From: Chara braunii
Taxonomy: Eukaryota; Streptophyta; Charophyceae; Charales; Characeae
Reading direction: 5' to 3'
NCBI GenBank assembly: GCA_003427395.1
Contig: BFEA01000293.1
Span: 1,920,822-1,946,171, forward strand
DNA: 25,350 nucleotides
A program made the translations under genes and the position numbers. The first letter of the stretch is position 1; each line of letters begins with the position of its first letter. Below are positions 8,050 through 18,629 of the stretch, one piece after another. The notes below the pieces were generated by a model, which was not told the origin of the DNA, made no database searches, and worked only from the letters and a program-made list of their open reading frames with translations.

Positions 8050-9737
8050 ACTCACTTGCCGAGGGCATGACTTCTCTGGTGGCAAGACCTAATCACTACA
8101 CCGATTCCTAGAGCACGAGAAAGAATGATGGAAACACCCACAATGGGAATTTCCTTAACGTACTTTAATGTAACTAACTGCGCTGGCAGACCTCGAGGAC
8201 GTCCTGGTGAGAGAGTACACCCCAGATAAAAGTTGTGAGAATATGGACCAGGCCCCACCAGTGCTATGCTCATGCTTAGAATCTATAAAACATGATCTTG
8301 GCCTTAAACCGCAAGTACACGGCCCCAGCCTTGGAGAAAGTTTTTGTCGCCACAAGCAAAACTCTGAGGGGTCGCGCGGCACGGAGCGCCATTGAAAAAA
8401 CAAATCGGCGGCCTCCAAAGTGGTGCGGGTTTCATGCTGACACTCGCAGGCTGATGCATGGAGTACTGGTGCTGTAAACCACCAGTACTTCGCCCAGCTA
8501 TTGAAGCGAACCCTGAAAATGCCCTGCACGCCATATTTTGCCAAGCCTGCGGCCGGAACCTAAAGAGCCTGTCGTTTTCTTGTTTCCACTCGTGTGAAAA
8601 TGCCCTGGGCAGAAGTGCAGCCAGATCCATTCTGGAAAGAGCACGCCTGCAGGTAGTGAATGCTCCCCGTCTCTCATGGGGAGCCGAAGCACAAACAGCC
8701 GAGAATCTTCTTCTTCTTCAAAAAGAAAAACAGAAAAAAAAACAAAGGGGAAAAGGGGTACCAAGCTATGATCGTGATTGCCGTAGGTTACACATCGGTC
8801 TCCGCTTGACATGTTCGTCACAGCAACAGAGGCCCAAACAAGACTCGGCCCGACTGGGGGTCCGGCATCAGCAGCTGTGGATAGGGGTTTCCCCAAAAAA
8901 TGTCACATTTTAATATGCTGGGAAACGGGCCCAGTGTCCCTTACATCATTGGCCGCGGTTGTCGGGATTAGGCAAAGAATTTCGATGTGACCCTGAGGCA
9001 AAAGTTGTTACGTTTTGTTTTCTGCACAAGATAGTTTTTTTCCCCCGATTTTTTAGGATCCTTTTTTATCTTTGGTTTTCTTCTACAGGGAACTTCCCTG
9101 GCCCTTGCCCGGCCGAGCCGCCTCAGCCACCAAGGCGAGCCAAGTGACCCCCGGTTGGTAACACAGCTGGTTACTCCTTTCTTGTTTAGCTGATGACATA
9201 GGCACAAAAGAAGTTTTAACATCCTCATCACAGGGTACACCTCACGAGGTAAACCCGCTTTGCGTCCCCGAGTCCCACCTCTTGCTGGCGCACCCCCCCA
9301 CGTGACTCCCAGTACTCGCAAGAGCATCAGCTTTGGAGAGAACCAGCCCGGCCATTGCCCTGGTCCAGCTTGCCCATCCGCATCTCCCCTGCTGCCCCTT
9401 CCACAATAGCAAACACAAGATAATGGCTTCCTTTAAACCACCACTACGTTTCACGGGCAAAACTCTCACAAGCAACATACACACAGCCAGCCCCGCAACT
9501 TTCAGCGTCGGGAGACATGGATGAAAGTTGTCGACGGCAGATCATCCACGGTCCGGCAAAAAAAAAAAAGCCTAGGCAACATACTGCTGGTCTAACCAAG
9601 CTCCTGCAGGAAATCTTCTTCTTCTTAGCTAGCAAGGCATGCCAGATCATCCGAGACAACATAGGCGTGGGCATCTTTTTTCTTCTCACAAGGACAAAAT
9701 CAACCTTTAGTGAGTTCTTTACTGGGGAAATATTGTC
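8050..9737. other. unassigned DNA, possible 3' UTR of the minus-strand exon at its right end
   Basis: Several open frames of 60-150 codons occur on both strands and overlap; none has a domain I recognise. The plus frame at 8458-8913 has a few Cys pairs (CQAC, CFHSC) but the spacing fits no finger family I know, and it decays into Lys/Gln low complexity. A-runs occur near 8728-8752 and 9560-9571. About 9600-9737 directly follows the stop of the minus-strand exon and could be its 3' UTR. Confidence 0.4.
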
Positions 9738-9919
9738 TTAGAAGTCCTTCAGCATCATTATAGTGTCTTCCAACCGTAAAAGAGACGTCTCCAAGACCGC
9801 CGCGACTTTCCGGATGTTCTCAAGCTGCTTCCTCTGACTGGATGTCAGGGTAGCCACACTGCTGGCTGAGCCTGAAATGGATGCTTGCTGAATTTGCTCC
9901 AATATGCTGAGGACCTGGA
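9738..9919 (-). CDS. putative terminal exon of an unrecognised host gene
   Basis: Read on the minus strand, a pyrimidine-rich stretch ends in CTCCCTCCAG, a good 3' splice site at about 9920. It is followed by about 59 open codons ending in TAA at 9738-9740. The peptide starts VLSILEQIQQ, has a Ser/Thr-rich spacer, then SSQRKQLENIRKVAAVLETS and RLEDTIMMLKDF, which is amphipathic and likely helical or coiled-coil. The composition is balanced, unlike the low-complexity frames around it. I do not recognise the family and no upstream exon could be tied to it: the next frames on that strand are poor. The open frame that extends further upstream through the splice site is likely intron. It could be a small conserved protein, a gene fragment or chance. 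No regulation is visible. Confidence 0.35.
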
Positions 9920-10251
9920 GGGAGCAACACAAGCAAAGCAACTACAGTTGGAAATTCCATCCTGTTGACTCAGTGCTGAGTCTTTTTCCCCAAATTTTCC
10001 CCATGCAACCTCTGAAGCAAAGCAACTACGCATGGCCTATGCCTGTCTCCGTAGGAGGAGGACAGACCCTAATAACAGTGCAGAGCTATGTGTAGTCTGC
10101 CCTTATAAAAAAACAGGAGGAAGATATGATTCACAGCCTTATACCCTGCACAGAAGCAACAGAATATTGGGCTGGAGCACAGCTAGCTAATCTTCGGCTC
10201 TGCTTCTTCTCCTCTTCCCATTTCCGGAACACAGCATTCGGTTCCTACTAT

Positions 10252-10413
10252 GGAATACTGACATCCCTGCAACCTTGCGGCAAACCAGGACCCAGTTTGG
10301 TATGGTCCGGTGCTGAAGGCGACAATACAGGAGGAATACTGACATCCCTGCAACCTCGCGGCAAACCAGGACCCAGTTTGGTATGGTCCGGTGCTGAAGG
10401 CGACAATACAGGC
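10252..10413 (+). repeat. 81-bp tandem duplication
   Basis: Two head-to-tail copies (10252-10332, 10333-10413) begin GGAATACTGACATCCCTGC. They differ at essentially one internal site (CCTTGCGG against CCTCGCGG, a CpG transition). The near-identity implies a recent duplication. The period is a multiple of three, so a frame stays open through both, but this alone is no evidence of coding. Confidence 0.9.
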
Positions 10414-11298
10414 TATTTGGAAAGTGAGATGCAGCATCACTATTGACGATAGGAGGAATAATACAGCGACGGTTTGGACAGCAACAAAAAGAAAACTTAT
10501 TTAGGCAGCGATCTTATGTAAATGACGAAAGATCACACTGCTCATCCCAGGTGACCCGGACTCCAAGGGTGGACGTTCCAAAGAAAGTTTCACTCGCGAA
10601 AGGAGATTCAAGGGCTACGCATCAGATGGAACGATTCGCACAATTCAGCCCATTCAACGGCAAGACAGACCAGCATGCAGCAAAGGGAAGTCCAGGAGCA
10701 CACATGGATTTGAAAACCAGAGGACACTCAAGCTCAGATTTGGTTCTAAATCGGATCCTGACAGAGAATAGGGAAAGAATCCATGTGGAATGGGAAAGAG
10801 AATGGCAAGCCGGGAGTCGATCCCTTTTTTTTTTGTTTTTTTTTGTTTTTACATACAGCTGTCTTCTCCTAGTCAATCCTCCTCTTACAAAGTAGTCAAT
10901 ACTGAGCAGGGGGGGGGAGGAGGGGGGGGGGTCCTTCGGCCAGATGGAAGAAAACACGAGTGAGTTGCATTGTAAATTCAAGACATGCCGGTGGAAAAGG
11001 AACTGCACTGACAGTCGGCAGAATGGATGTGGACTCGTGGAGCCAGGGCCTGGGCCATATAGACCTGTTTTTCTTGTTTTTGCTCTTTCAAAAGAAAAAA
11101 GGTTTTTGCCATCACTGTGGCATTTATTTACTTTAAGAATTTAATTTGCTTTGGAGCTGTAATGGACCCAACTTCAGAAGCACACGATCAAATCTCACAT
11201 GAACTCACAAGGCTCAACTCAATGATAACAAACACAGCGAAGAAAAAGAAGACAGTGTGGAGAAGAAAATGAAAGGATTTTATAGTTGTCCACCCTGG

Positions 11299-11320
11299 TC
11301 CCAGTCCCAGTCCCAGTCCC
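11299..11320. repeat. (CCCAGT)n microsatellite
   Basis: Three to four uninterrupted copies of a six-base unit. Confidence 0.85.
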
Positions 11321-11454
11321 ATGAACCATATCCCCGTGTCCCAGGTAGGACCCAGTACCAGCAGGCAGTCTCAGGTAGATTCCGGTAGCTGCCAGTAGGT
11401 CAAGGGAAAGTCGGTAGAAGTTGGGCAGGCGTGGACTGCTATGTGACTGTTTGC

Positions 11455-11972
11455 GAACGCAATCCAACCGTCTTGCGGAAGGACCCTCGGTGTGTCGGTG
11501 CAGTAGAGCACTCGTGGTTAATGGGTGGTGTCATTTTCGGCAAATTTTTCACCGAAACTGCCATATTTCCCTGAATTTCTGCTTTTTTCTTGTCTTTTTT
11601 TTTCGGTATGATATGTATGTGGTTTAGGGTATATAATAGGGTTTTATAATGCTCTGGATTTTTTTTTTTCCCTTTTTTTTTTGCCTGATTGGTTTTCTAA
11701 TGTTTGAATTATGAGCCTGCATATTTGTTCGCAAAATTTTCGACGACATTGTGTGTAGTGATGCGGCGAAAAACCCCGAATTTTGGGTCTTCCATTAACC
11801 ATCTCTCGGTAGAAGACACACGGGATAGTGTGGGATAGCAGTTGAAGAGAAGTGTAAGTCCGCCTCTGAGGTGGATGGGCAGTCAATCCCCTAGCAAGAA
11901 GGCAATCGATGCTGCTCATCACATACGAATTGATAAAGGAAAAAAAAAAAAAAAAAAAGAACGCAATCCAAC
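11455..11972 (+). mobile_element. 490-bp poly(A) retroposon with 14-bp TSD
   Basis: GAACGCAATCCAAC occurs at 11455-11468 and identically at 11959-11972. Between them is a 490-bp segment (11469-11958) ending in a 19-nt A-run (11940-11958), the pattern of a target-primed retroposon on the plus strand. It has no coding frame and no clear pol III boxes. Its last 60 nt before the tail (about 11880-11939) contain AGTCAATCCCCT and GGCAATCGATGCTG, closely resembling the 3' UTR module of the LINE family in this window. It is therefore either a SINE that borrowed the LINE 3' end or a short, divergent, 5'-truncated LINE relative. It sits just upstream of the gypsy-like remnant. Confidence 0.8.
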
Positions 11973-12264
11973 AGATCATCAACATGTTCCCATAAACACA
12001 CACAGACGACAAAACAGACTTGGAGAGGGATTCACATCACGCCAAACAGAGACATGCACAGCGAGTCTAGAAACCAAGAAGAATGGAATAGAATCAATTC
12101 CCAAGTCCCTCACCACTCTCCACCTCAATCAGGACCACAAAAGAAACCAAGGATCACAACCGAGAGTAAACCACCTGGAACAAACTCAGAACGCAGTTTC
12201 GTCAAGTATCCCGAGTCTCCCTCCTCCCTCCAACCCAAACTCCCTAGCCGGCTATGGTATATGA
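11973..12264 (+). other. unassigned, possibly 5' part of the gypsy-like element
   Basis: Two overlapping plus frames are open here but are rich in Pro, Ser and Gln and have no recognised domain. Position suggests leader or early gag of the element continued at 12265-12364. No long terminal repeat or primer-binding site could be identified. Confidence 0.3.
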
Positions 12265-12364
12265 TAACGCAGAGATCATAGAGATGCTCTGCAGGAGGAA
12301 GTCGGACGGCAACTTGGAAGCAATTTTTTTGAGGGTTTGAATAAGGAAATTGCTGCCTCTCCTG
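12265..12364 (+). pseudogene. gypsy-like gag, 5' fragment (split by LINE 2)
   Basis: A plus frame reading EIIEMLCRRKSDGNLEAIFF then EGLNKEIAAS is open after allowing one slip in the T7 run at 12324-12330. It ends in the target duplication of LINE 2 and continues past it at 20132 (LVDFSKDLAHD). Gag is the nucleocapsid precursor of LTR retroelements. The assignment rests mainly on continuity with the better gag signal at 20350-20777, so it is tentative. Confidence 0.35.
12347..12364. repeat. target-site duplication, 5' side of LINE 2
   Basis: AAATTGCTGCCTCTCCTG matches 20114-20131 at 17 of 18 positions (C/T difference near the end). It marks the exact 5' truncation point of LINE copy 2. Confidence 0.88.
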
Positions 12365-12651
12365 ACATGAAATATTACTCCCGTCTCCGGAAGGAAGGAA
12401 CAGAAGGTCAATCCAGATCTAGGATCGACCTGATACTCATCTCAGAGGATTTGCAGAGCTCGCTGCTCTTAGCAGCTATCCTACCACGCAGCCCGTATAC
12501 TGGCCTTGATCACAAAATGTGCACAGTTACACTGACCTTCCGTAAAAAACCCGACCAAGGAAATGGATTCTATAAGCTAAATGTTTCTCTCCTTCAACAG
12601 AAAACATTCCTCTTTGGCATACACAAAAACAACACATACCCCAGGAAATAG
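12365..12651 (+). pseudogene. LINE 2 ORF2: C-terminal endonuclease fragment
   Basis: The element starts within the apurinic-like endonuclease (exonuclease-endonuclease-phosphatase fold) that nicks target DNA. The plus frame shows KYYSRLRKEG, then SRIDLILISEDL (the SRID-x-ILIS strand) and LDHKMCTVTL. The last contains the Asp-His pair that corresponds to the family's SDH motif. It continues with FYKLNVSLL, which resembles the WKLNTSLL linker common after LINE endonucleases. About 80-95 residues of a domain of about 230 remain; the N-terminal catalytic residues are lost by 5' truncation. A frameshift near 12600 (CAACAGAAAACA) moves the coding frame before the RT. Confidence 0.85.
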
Positions 12652-15600
12652 AATGGTTTAATAACGGGTTATTTTTTCTAAATAAAAAATGTAAGGAATA
12701 CTCATCACAGTTAGCGGCCCGCAGACATAAATGCGAAATAGAGGTACTTCATAATCTCCAATAGCTGGAACAGCAGGAAACACCAGAGACCAACCAGAAT
12801 CATCGGTTGGACATACAATCTTTACAACAACAACTACAGACCTTTGCTGCCCACTGATGGGAAGGCGTACGCATCAGAGCACGAATCTCACGATACCGAA
12901 CTGAAGGCACAATGGATACCAAGTTCTTTAGCATAGCCCGAGCACGAACACAAAGGACGAACATTGAAGCCCTATATGACCCAAAAATAGGATGTGAGGA
13001 AGTAGCAACCTCCACCCCCCAATGTATGCACATAGCACGTTCCTTCTTCAAGGATCTCTTCACTTCTAGATGTGCCCAGCGGGAGCAACAGGCTAGGGAA
13101 GAAGAGATCGCAACCTTCTTACAGCCCCTTACGAAAAGCCTTTCTGAACAACAGAAGGCACATTTAGACCGCCCGCTGTCCAAGGAAGAGATCTGGGCTG
13201 CTCTGCTGCAAATGGAGGAGGAAAAAGTGTCGGGCCTATACGGCTTCCCAAAGGAATTCTGGGAAACATTCTGGGACCACATGGCCCCGGACCTGATGGA
13301 GTACTATGAGCAGGTTTGGGAATCCGGACGCATGGGGGAGTTGGTAGGGCAGGGTGTTCTCACCCTACTATACAAAAAGGGAGATAAAATGGATATAAGA
13401 AATTACTGCCCCATAACCCTACTGACAATCGTATACAAGATGCTTGCAAAAGCCCTGACGAATCGCCTGATCCCTTTTCTGGAAACACTCATACACCCTA
13501 CGCAAACAGGGTTTGTTAAAGGGCTTAGAATTCAAGATAATATTCTTTTGGTCAACGTGCTCTTGAGACTGACACGACAAGATAAATGTAATGCGGTTGT
13601 GATCTTCATAGACTTTGAGAAAGCGTATGACCATGTAGACTGGCTCTTCCTAGACAAATGCATGGAAAAAATGAACGTGGGTCCACTCTTCCGGAGATGG
13701 ACTGCAATTTTGCATCAGAATGCCACCACCAAAGTCCAGGTTAATGGGATGCTGGCTCCGGAAGTTCAGCTACATCGGTCGGTACGCCAAGGGGACCTGC
13801 TGGCCCCCTTTCTCTTCATCATCATAATGGAAGCGCTGGCGGCAAACCTTCGTGCCAACAAGGACTTGAAGAAACTTCAGATCTCCGCCATCCCAGAGGA
13901 AGCCATCCCTGTTTGCTCAATGTTTGCGGACGATTTGACCATTATGCTAGATACCTCACCTGCCAACATGGAGGAGATTAGAAACCTCATGGACCGTTTC
14001 ACAGTTGTGTCTGACATGACGGTCAACTGGGGAAATAAAACCTTGGGGTGGTGGATTCATCACCAAGGAGTACGCCCCCTTGAGCAGCCAAGAGTCAAAT
14101 GGGTATCCGCAGAGGCCCCGATTCGGGTCCTAGGTATTATGATGACAGCAGTGGGCAAACCAGCATCTAACGACGATTGGATTTTGAAACCGGCACTGGA
14201 AAAGATCGCTCACCGGAATGACAAACGGACATCGCTGATGGGTAGGGCTTTGGCCATCAATAACTCCATTCTGGCTTCATTGTGGTACAAGTCTACAATA
14301 TGGGCCCTTAGCAAGGAGGCGGTCAAAGCGTTGAAGAGACAGGTTACGGCGCTGCTCTGGAGAGGGGACAGTAATCTCCCAAATGTCATCAATAGAGTTG
14401 CTTGGCCAGTGGTGATTCAACCCAAAGAGAAGGGCGGTCAGGAATTCTAGACCCTGCTATCCAAGTCACAGCGATAACTGTACAGTGGATTAGACGGCTG
14501 TTATTCAGCCCCCGTCTCCCATGGCCGGCCCTGGCCTTTGAACAAATTGCATGATTAGCCCCCCAGGCCCCCTGTGAGGTTGACCCACTGACTTGGCTCG
14601 AGGACCGTTTTTGGTCCATACCTCGCCCCTCCAAACACCAGAGGGATACAGAATGGGGGGCTACCAAACGTGACCTAGTTGGGGATGACTTCTGGATTAG
14701 GTCACTCCGCGTGTGGCGTCAGCTCCCCATGCTAGACAAGAGTCGGTCGTCCAGGTGGGAAGAGGTGATGAGACAACCCCTCTTTGGGAATCTGTATATC
14801 ACGAACCGGCAACAGAGAGTATTCCGCAGTTCGGACCCCACGTGGTGTGGCTGGGTCAAAAAGCGGGTAGTAAGAATCTGAGACATATGGGACGTACAAG
14901 GAAAAAACTGGAAAACAAAACAACAACTGAAACCTAAACTGAAATATTGCCACCACGTGGGTAACAACCTAGAGGAACTGGTCTTCTCTGTGCCTTTGGA
15001 TTGGGTGCGCATCCTGCGTAAAGGACCGCACCTGCAGGAAGGAGACTGGGTGGCCGTCCCAGACGACACAGAAAGTGTGGGGAATATTATGGTGGTAAAC
15101 ACACAGGAAGCACTGGTGAACCTTTTTCACCGGGAGGATAGTAACAGGCTCACGAGGTACTACCCTGAGGTGGTGAGATGGTGGAAAAAGAATGATTTAC
15201 ACCGCGTCCGGGTGGTCCAGACACGAGAGGATTGGTTCGCATTCCTCCCCGATATCCCGGTGGCTGAACTCCCCTTCGACCCGCAAGAGTGGCAATGGAA
15301 CCCGTCAAAAAGTACGAGGAGCAAAGAAAATAAGACGCTTTTCTCTCTATCAGTAAAATCGACTTATCGCCTCCTGAGACTGAGGATTAACGTGAAGGAA
15401 ATTGTCCGGGAGCGCTGGATAACCCAACTGAATGTGGGGAACGATGCCGTGCGACCCATCAGATGGTTCAAGGCAGTGAGATCTAAGGCTGCAAAACTGG
15501 CTTCACTGCAGTGGCAGATAGAACACCGCTGCCTCCCCACCAATACCTGGCTAATAGACCGCACGTATCTAGAACAGAGAGGTTTAGCTCTGCCATGGTG

Positions 15601-16255
15601 CCAGTCTTGTTTTGCCTCCTTTCCTCACCGTAAGATCCCAAAGACTATAGAGCACATATTTCTGCAGTGCCCGGGCGCGGTCCTTATATGGCGCTGGTGG
15701 GACAGGATCTGGCAACNGCTGGGCACTGGCTCCACATGGCCGTGGGACTGGAGAGCCCTACTATGTGAAGTCTGGTCCTCCCCCACAAACTCCCCCTTCG
15801 AAGATAATATGTTTAAAACAGGGAGGAGAGCCGTTATTTGGGCCCTCTAGCGGAAAAGGTGTTTACATGCAATTGAAGGTGTCAGAATAGAGGGGGAGGA
15901 AGCCATTAAAATGATCAGGCAATATATCCAAGATGAACTCAAGGCACAGTGGCAACAAGTGAAAGCACAACTAGATCTGTTTCATATGAAAAAAGATATA
16001 ACACGGGTCATCAAGCAATTCTCAGAGGAATGGTTGGGGAGTGAAAGAGGGGGCAGGATAGCCTACATTCGATGGGAAGGAGGTCAGGCATCCGATTTGG
16101 GACAGGAGGAGCTCAAAAGAGACTATGTTATCTGCTTCAACGATTGGACTAAGGTAGACGCTGCAGTTCCTCTGAGACCTCCGGTGGACTTCCCTGACCC
16201 CTTTCCCCCTCATGGGCTCTCCATGGTGGATCTACAGTGGTATGGTGCAACGTAA
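12645..16255 (+). pseudogene. LINE 2 ORF2: linker, RT, zf-RVT, C-terminal domain
   Basis: Runs from a helical linker (EIEWFNNG...) through EGTMDTKFF and RT motifs: NYCPITLL, QTGFVKGLRIQDN, IFIDFEKAYDHVDW (YDHVDW at 13626-13643), SVRQGDLLAPFLF (Pro of QGDP changed to Leu) and FADDL at 13923-13937. The zf-RVT finger follows, with Cys codons at 15599-15601 and 15608-15610 and the EHIFLQC motif ending at 15670. The conserved tail ends in FPDPFPP...LQWYG and a stop at 16253-16255. It is broken by in-frame stops at 12762 (TAG), 12855 (TGA), 14552 (TGA), 14879 (TGA) and 15848 (TAG), and by a one-base loss at about 14436-14441, where GGLGILDP is expected. The stop at 14552 replaces an Arg codon (CGA in copy 1). 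The longest open pieces are 12912-14450 and 14957-15850. No RNase H domain is seen. Confidence 0.93.
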
Positions 16256-16886
16256 GAGCTGGTTAAAGTGCAGCCCAAGAGCAACAGACCATCTTGGGAG
16301 ACAGTAAAGTCGGCAACAACGCCTGGAAATCCTCGGATCTTTAGGCAACAAAGTTGACAGGACAAACAAGGTTGTGGACGGTAGGGGACTGGGGTTGGTA
16401 GGGGGAGGGAGGAATTAGCAGGTAGCAGCAGAAATATGGCACTGACTTGCCCCCCCCTCGAGCATTTCTGTTTTTTACTTCTTACACGACTTAAACTCAA
16501 TCTGTAAAAGGGACGCTGGGCCCATTTTCCAGCAGGTGACGCTCCCCACCAATAGATGAAGCCTCTCCCCAGGTGCTAGGGGTGTGGCAGTCTGGTGCAG
16601 ACTGAAGAGGCATGTCCAACGCAACCAACAGGTCTGGGATAATAGAAAGTGATGGGACGTTGGACCTGGCTTCCAGCACCTGTGTTCTTCCGCAACTCAT
16701 CTCATGTTTTTCTTAAGAGGGACGCTGGACCCGGTTTCCAACAGGCGGTAGACATGCAATGGGATGGAGCGGTATGAGTGGGCCAGCAACATCAATAGAA
16801 GGTATATCTCAAAGGCAGGGGGTGAGAGGAACCAGGGTGTAGCAGCAGATATCTGGCGCCAGGTTCAAGGTGAAGAGGTTCTCCCC
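16256..16886 (+). other. LINE 2 3' UTR, first part
   Basis: Holds three copies of the GCTGGA...TCCAGC-type hairpin, at 16515-16533 (GCTGG/CCAGC), 16659-16677 (GTTGGA/TCCAGC, wobble) and 16724-16742 (GCTGGA/TCCAAC, one mismatch). It also has a segment, TATCTGGCGCC...GTGAAGAGGTTC, shared with LINE 3 at about 25170-25213. The UTR is cut at 16886 by the antisense insert. Confidence 0.8.
16875..16886. repeat. direct repeat flanking the antisense insert, left
   Basis: GAGGTTCTCCCC equals 19868-19879. The LINE 3 UTR has an uninterrupted counterpart (GAGGTTCCCCC, about 25206-25216), which supports an insertion at this point. Confidence 0.75.
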
Positions 16887-17056
16887 ACGCCTTTCTTTTT
16901 TTTTTTTTTTTTTTTTTTGAGAATTTGAGAAACCGGGGCCATTGACCGGTTTTGGCTAGGAAAACTTTGAGCTACTTAGCAAATTACTCCAACAGACTAC
17001 AGAAAATAAGCGAAGTTCAAAAAAAGACTCAAACCCCCTCATCAATCCTCTTTACC

Positions 17057-17960
17057 ACACTCCAGCACGACTTACTACAGCAGAGCCACCATCCCCGCTG
17101 CTGTTGTGCCCTATTTCCGTCCTACAAGCTAGCCCCCTCACTAGTAGGATACTTGGTATCCAACCATCTACTTCTCCCACTCATCTTTTTGAGAAAAGAA
17201 ACAGACTCAGACACCCCCAATCAATCCCTGTACCCCACTCCGACAAGACTTACTGCAATAGAGCCCCCATCTCCACTGCTGCTGTACCCTATTCTCATCC
17301 TACCAGCTAGCCCACTCACTAGTAGGACGCGTGATATTCCACCACTTCTCCCACTCACCTCGATTTCTTTTTTTAAGATACCGGGGCCATTACCCGGCTT
17401 TGGCTAAGAAAAAACGTTTGAGATTTGATTTTTATCGAAAGATGAAACCAATAGACCAGCAACCGAACCCAATCCCATAATGGTTAAAAGCAGACTTCAA
17501 CTATTCATCTTCCTTCGACGAGCCGACCTCCTCCACCACATAGTTCGAAGAAGAAGAATAGAAGTAGTCCGCCCAAAGAAACCTTTGAATGAGTTTTACG
17601 AGCCAGCGACAATCATCCTCCCTCATCCCTTCAACCCCCTACTCTTCTTCATCCCCCGACGAGCCGACCTCCTCCACCACATAGTTTGCGGGATGAGAAC
17701 AGCAACCAACACAACAAACACCTTCCTCAACACATTCCTCCTCTCACGACGAGCCGACCTCCTCCACCCATGGTTCGCAAGAGGAGAAATGGCAGAAATC
17801 AGGTGCACACCCTCACCCTAATAAGTGCAAGACCCGCCCCACTGACCTCTTACCTCTGTCCGACAAGACTTATAACAGCTGAGCCACCATCTCAGTTGCG
17901 GCTATGCCCTAATCCAATCCCACTAGCTAGCCCTCCTCACCAGCAGGACGCAATCTCACC
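17057..17960 (-). repeat. three copies of a ~100-bp unit with AGCCACCATC core
   Basis: Copies lie at about 17065-17150, 17240-17330 and 17860-17950. Each has CGAC(AA)GACTTA, then an AGCC(A/C)CCATC core, then (C)TAGC(T)AGCCC and CTCAC(T/C)AG(T/C)AGGA. In copies 1 and 3 the core is bracketed by complementary arms (CAGCAG/CTGCTG; CTGAG/CTCAG); in copy 2 the pairing is weak. The first two are about 175 bp apart, the third about 620 bp further on. Strand is assigned from the poly(T) orientation only. Confidence 0.6.
17501..17786 (-). repeat. three stem-loops with conserved loop GACGAGCCGACCTCCTCCAC
   Basis: The conserved core (at 17517-17545, 17658-17686 and 17747-17776) ends ATAGTTYG in copies 1 and 2 and ATGGTTCG in copy 3. 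Each copy has its own flanking arms, which are largely complementary within the copy. Copy 1: CTATTCATCTTCCTTCGA with TTCGAAGAAGAAGAATAG. Copy 2: the CATCCC side with GGGATG. Copy 3: CATTCCTCCTCTCACGA with TTCGCAAGAGGAGAAATG. The arms are pyrimidine-rich on the left and purine-rich on the right, which raises chance pairing. The plus frame would repeat RRADLLHHIV, but the rest of the frame is low complexity. Confidence 0.55.
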
Positions 17961-18629
17961 AACCATAAGCCATCCCCCGCAACCCAGGTACCACACCTCC
18001 TCGAAACACCTGGCTTGCAAAAATTAGACAAGCAACTCAGAAATCGAAAAATTATGAAACCCAAATAGTCATATAAGGCATATTAATCCCACAAGAAGGG
18101 ACAACGAAGGGGAACTTCTTCTCTCCCCATGGAAACTCTTGCGCCTATTCATCCGCTGGATGTAAAGGCTCACAAGCAGCCGAGCGACTTACTCCTCCCC
18201 CCCAAAACGACCTCCTGCCCTTTCACTGCCTCCATTGGAAGGTGCCCCCTCACCTTCCAGCCCCAGTTCAGAGCAGCCCCCTAAAACACTCCTGCTCCCT
18301 CAGCAGCATACAATACCCCCTAGAGTATGACCCCGCAGAGCCGAAGATCCCCCTTCCCTCATGTCCCACCCCCTCCAAGTGAAACACCTCTCAACCTCTC
18401 ACCTTGCTGAAATCAGCATCGACCCTTTGTCCTCTCTCCCAACCGCCTTAGCTGATCCAATCCAAATCAGCCTGGCCCAAAAGAGAACAAACCCACAAAC
18501 CGCCCCTACCCTCTCGAGGATCACACCTTCCACCTTGCAAAACCCTCGCGGGGAGGGGCTCAACCCTGAAGGAGAGAGCTCAATCAGCACCTATGAGCCC
18601 AAATCCTACGGTATCGGAGCCTGAGACTC

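Larger units (their letters stand above)
9920..11454. other. largely unassigned DNA
   Basis: Contains a perfect palindrome GACTCAGTGCTGAGTC (9967-9982), a 15-bp direct repeat AAGCAAAGCAACTAC (9931-9945 and 10015-10029), a tandem duplication (10252-10413) and a microsatellite (11299-11320). A plus open frame at 10443-10895 has a mixed, protein-like composition in its middle (about 10570-10810) but ends in T-rich low complexity. It has no recognised domain, so it is left uncalled. A G-run occurs at 10909-10930. Confidence 0.45.

Noticed and set aside
8052-8125. tRNA-like sequence on the minus strand (GGTGTAGTGATTAGG)
   Set aside because: Only an A-box-like piece; no B box and no cloverleaf.
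8458-8913. Zinc-finger-like open frame of 151 codons
   Set aside because: Cys spacing matches no family I know and the C-terminal half is low complexity; a repeated GAAAATGCCCTG explains the two similar parts.
10443-10895. 150-codon plus frame with protein-like middle
   Set aside because: No recognisable domain, no clear start context, and a poly(T)-derived Phe run at the end; not enough to call a gene.
15717-15717. Ambiguous base n in LINE 2 ORF2
   Set aside because: A base-call gap within an otherwise clear codon context; no biological meaning assigned.
17501-17786. CRISPR-like repeat-spacer array or hammerhead ribozyme array
   Set aside because: Only three irregularly spaced repeats in a eukaryotic transposon context, and neither strand shows the CTGANGA/GAAA hammerhead core.
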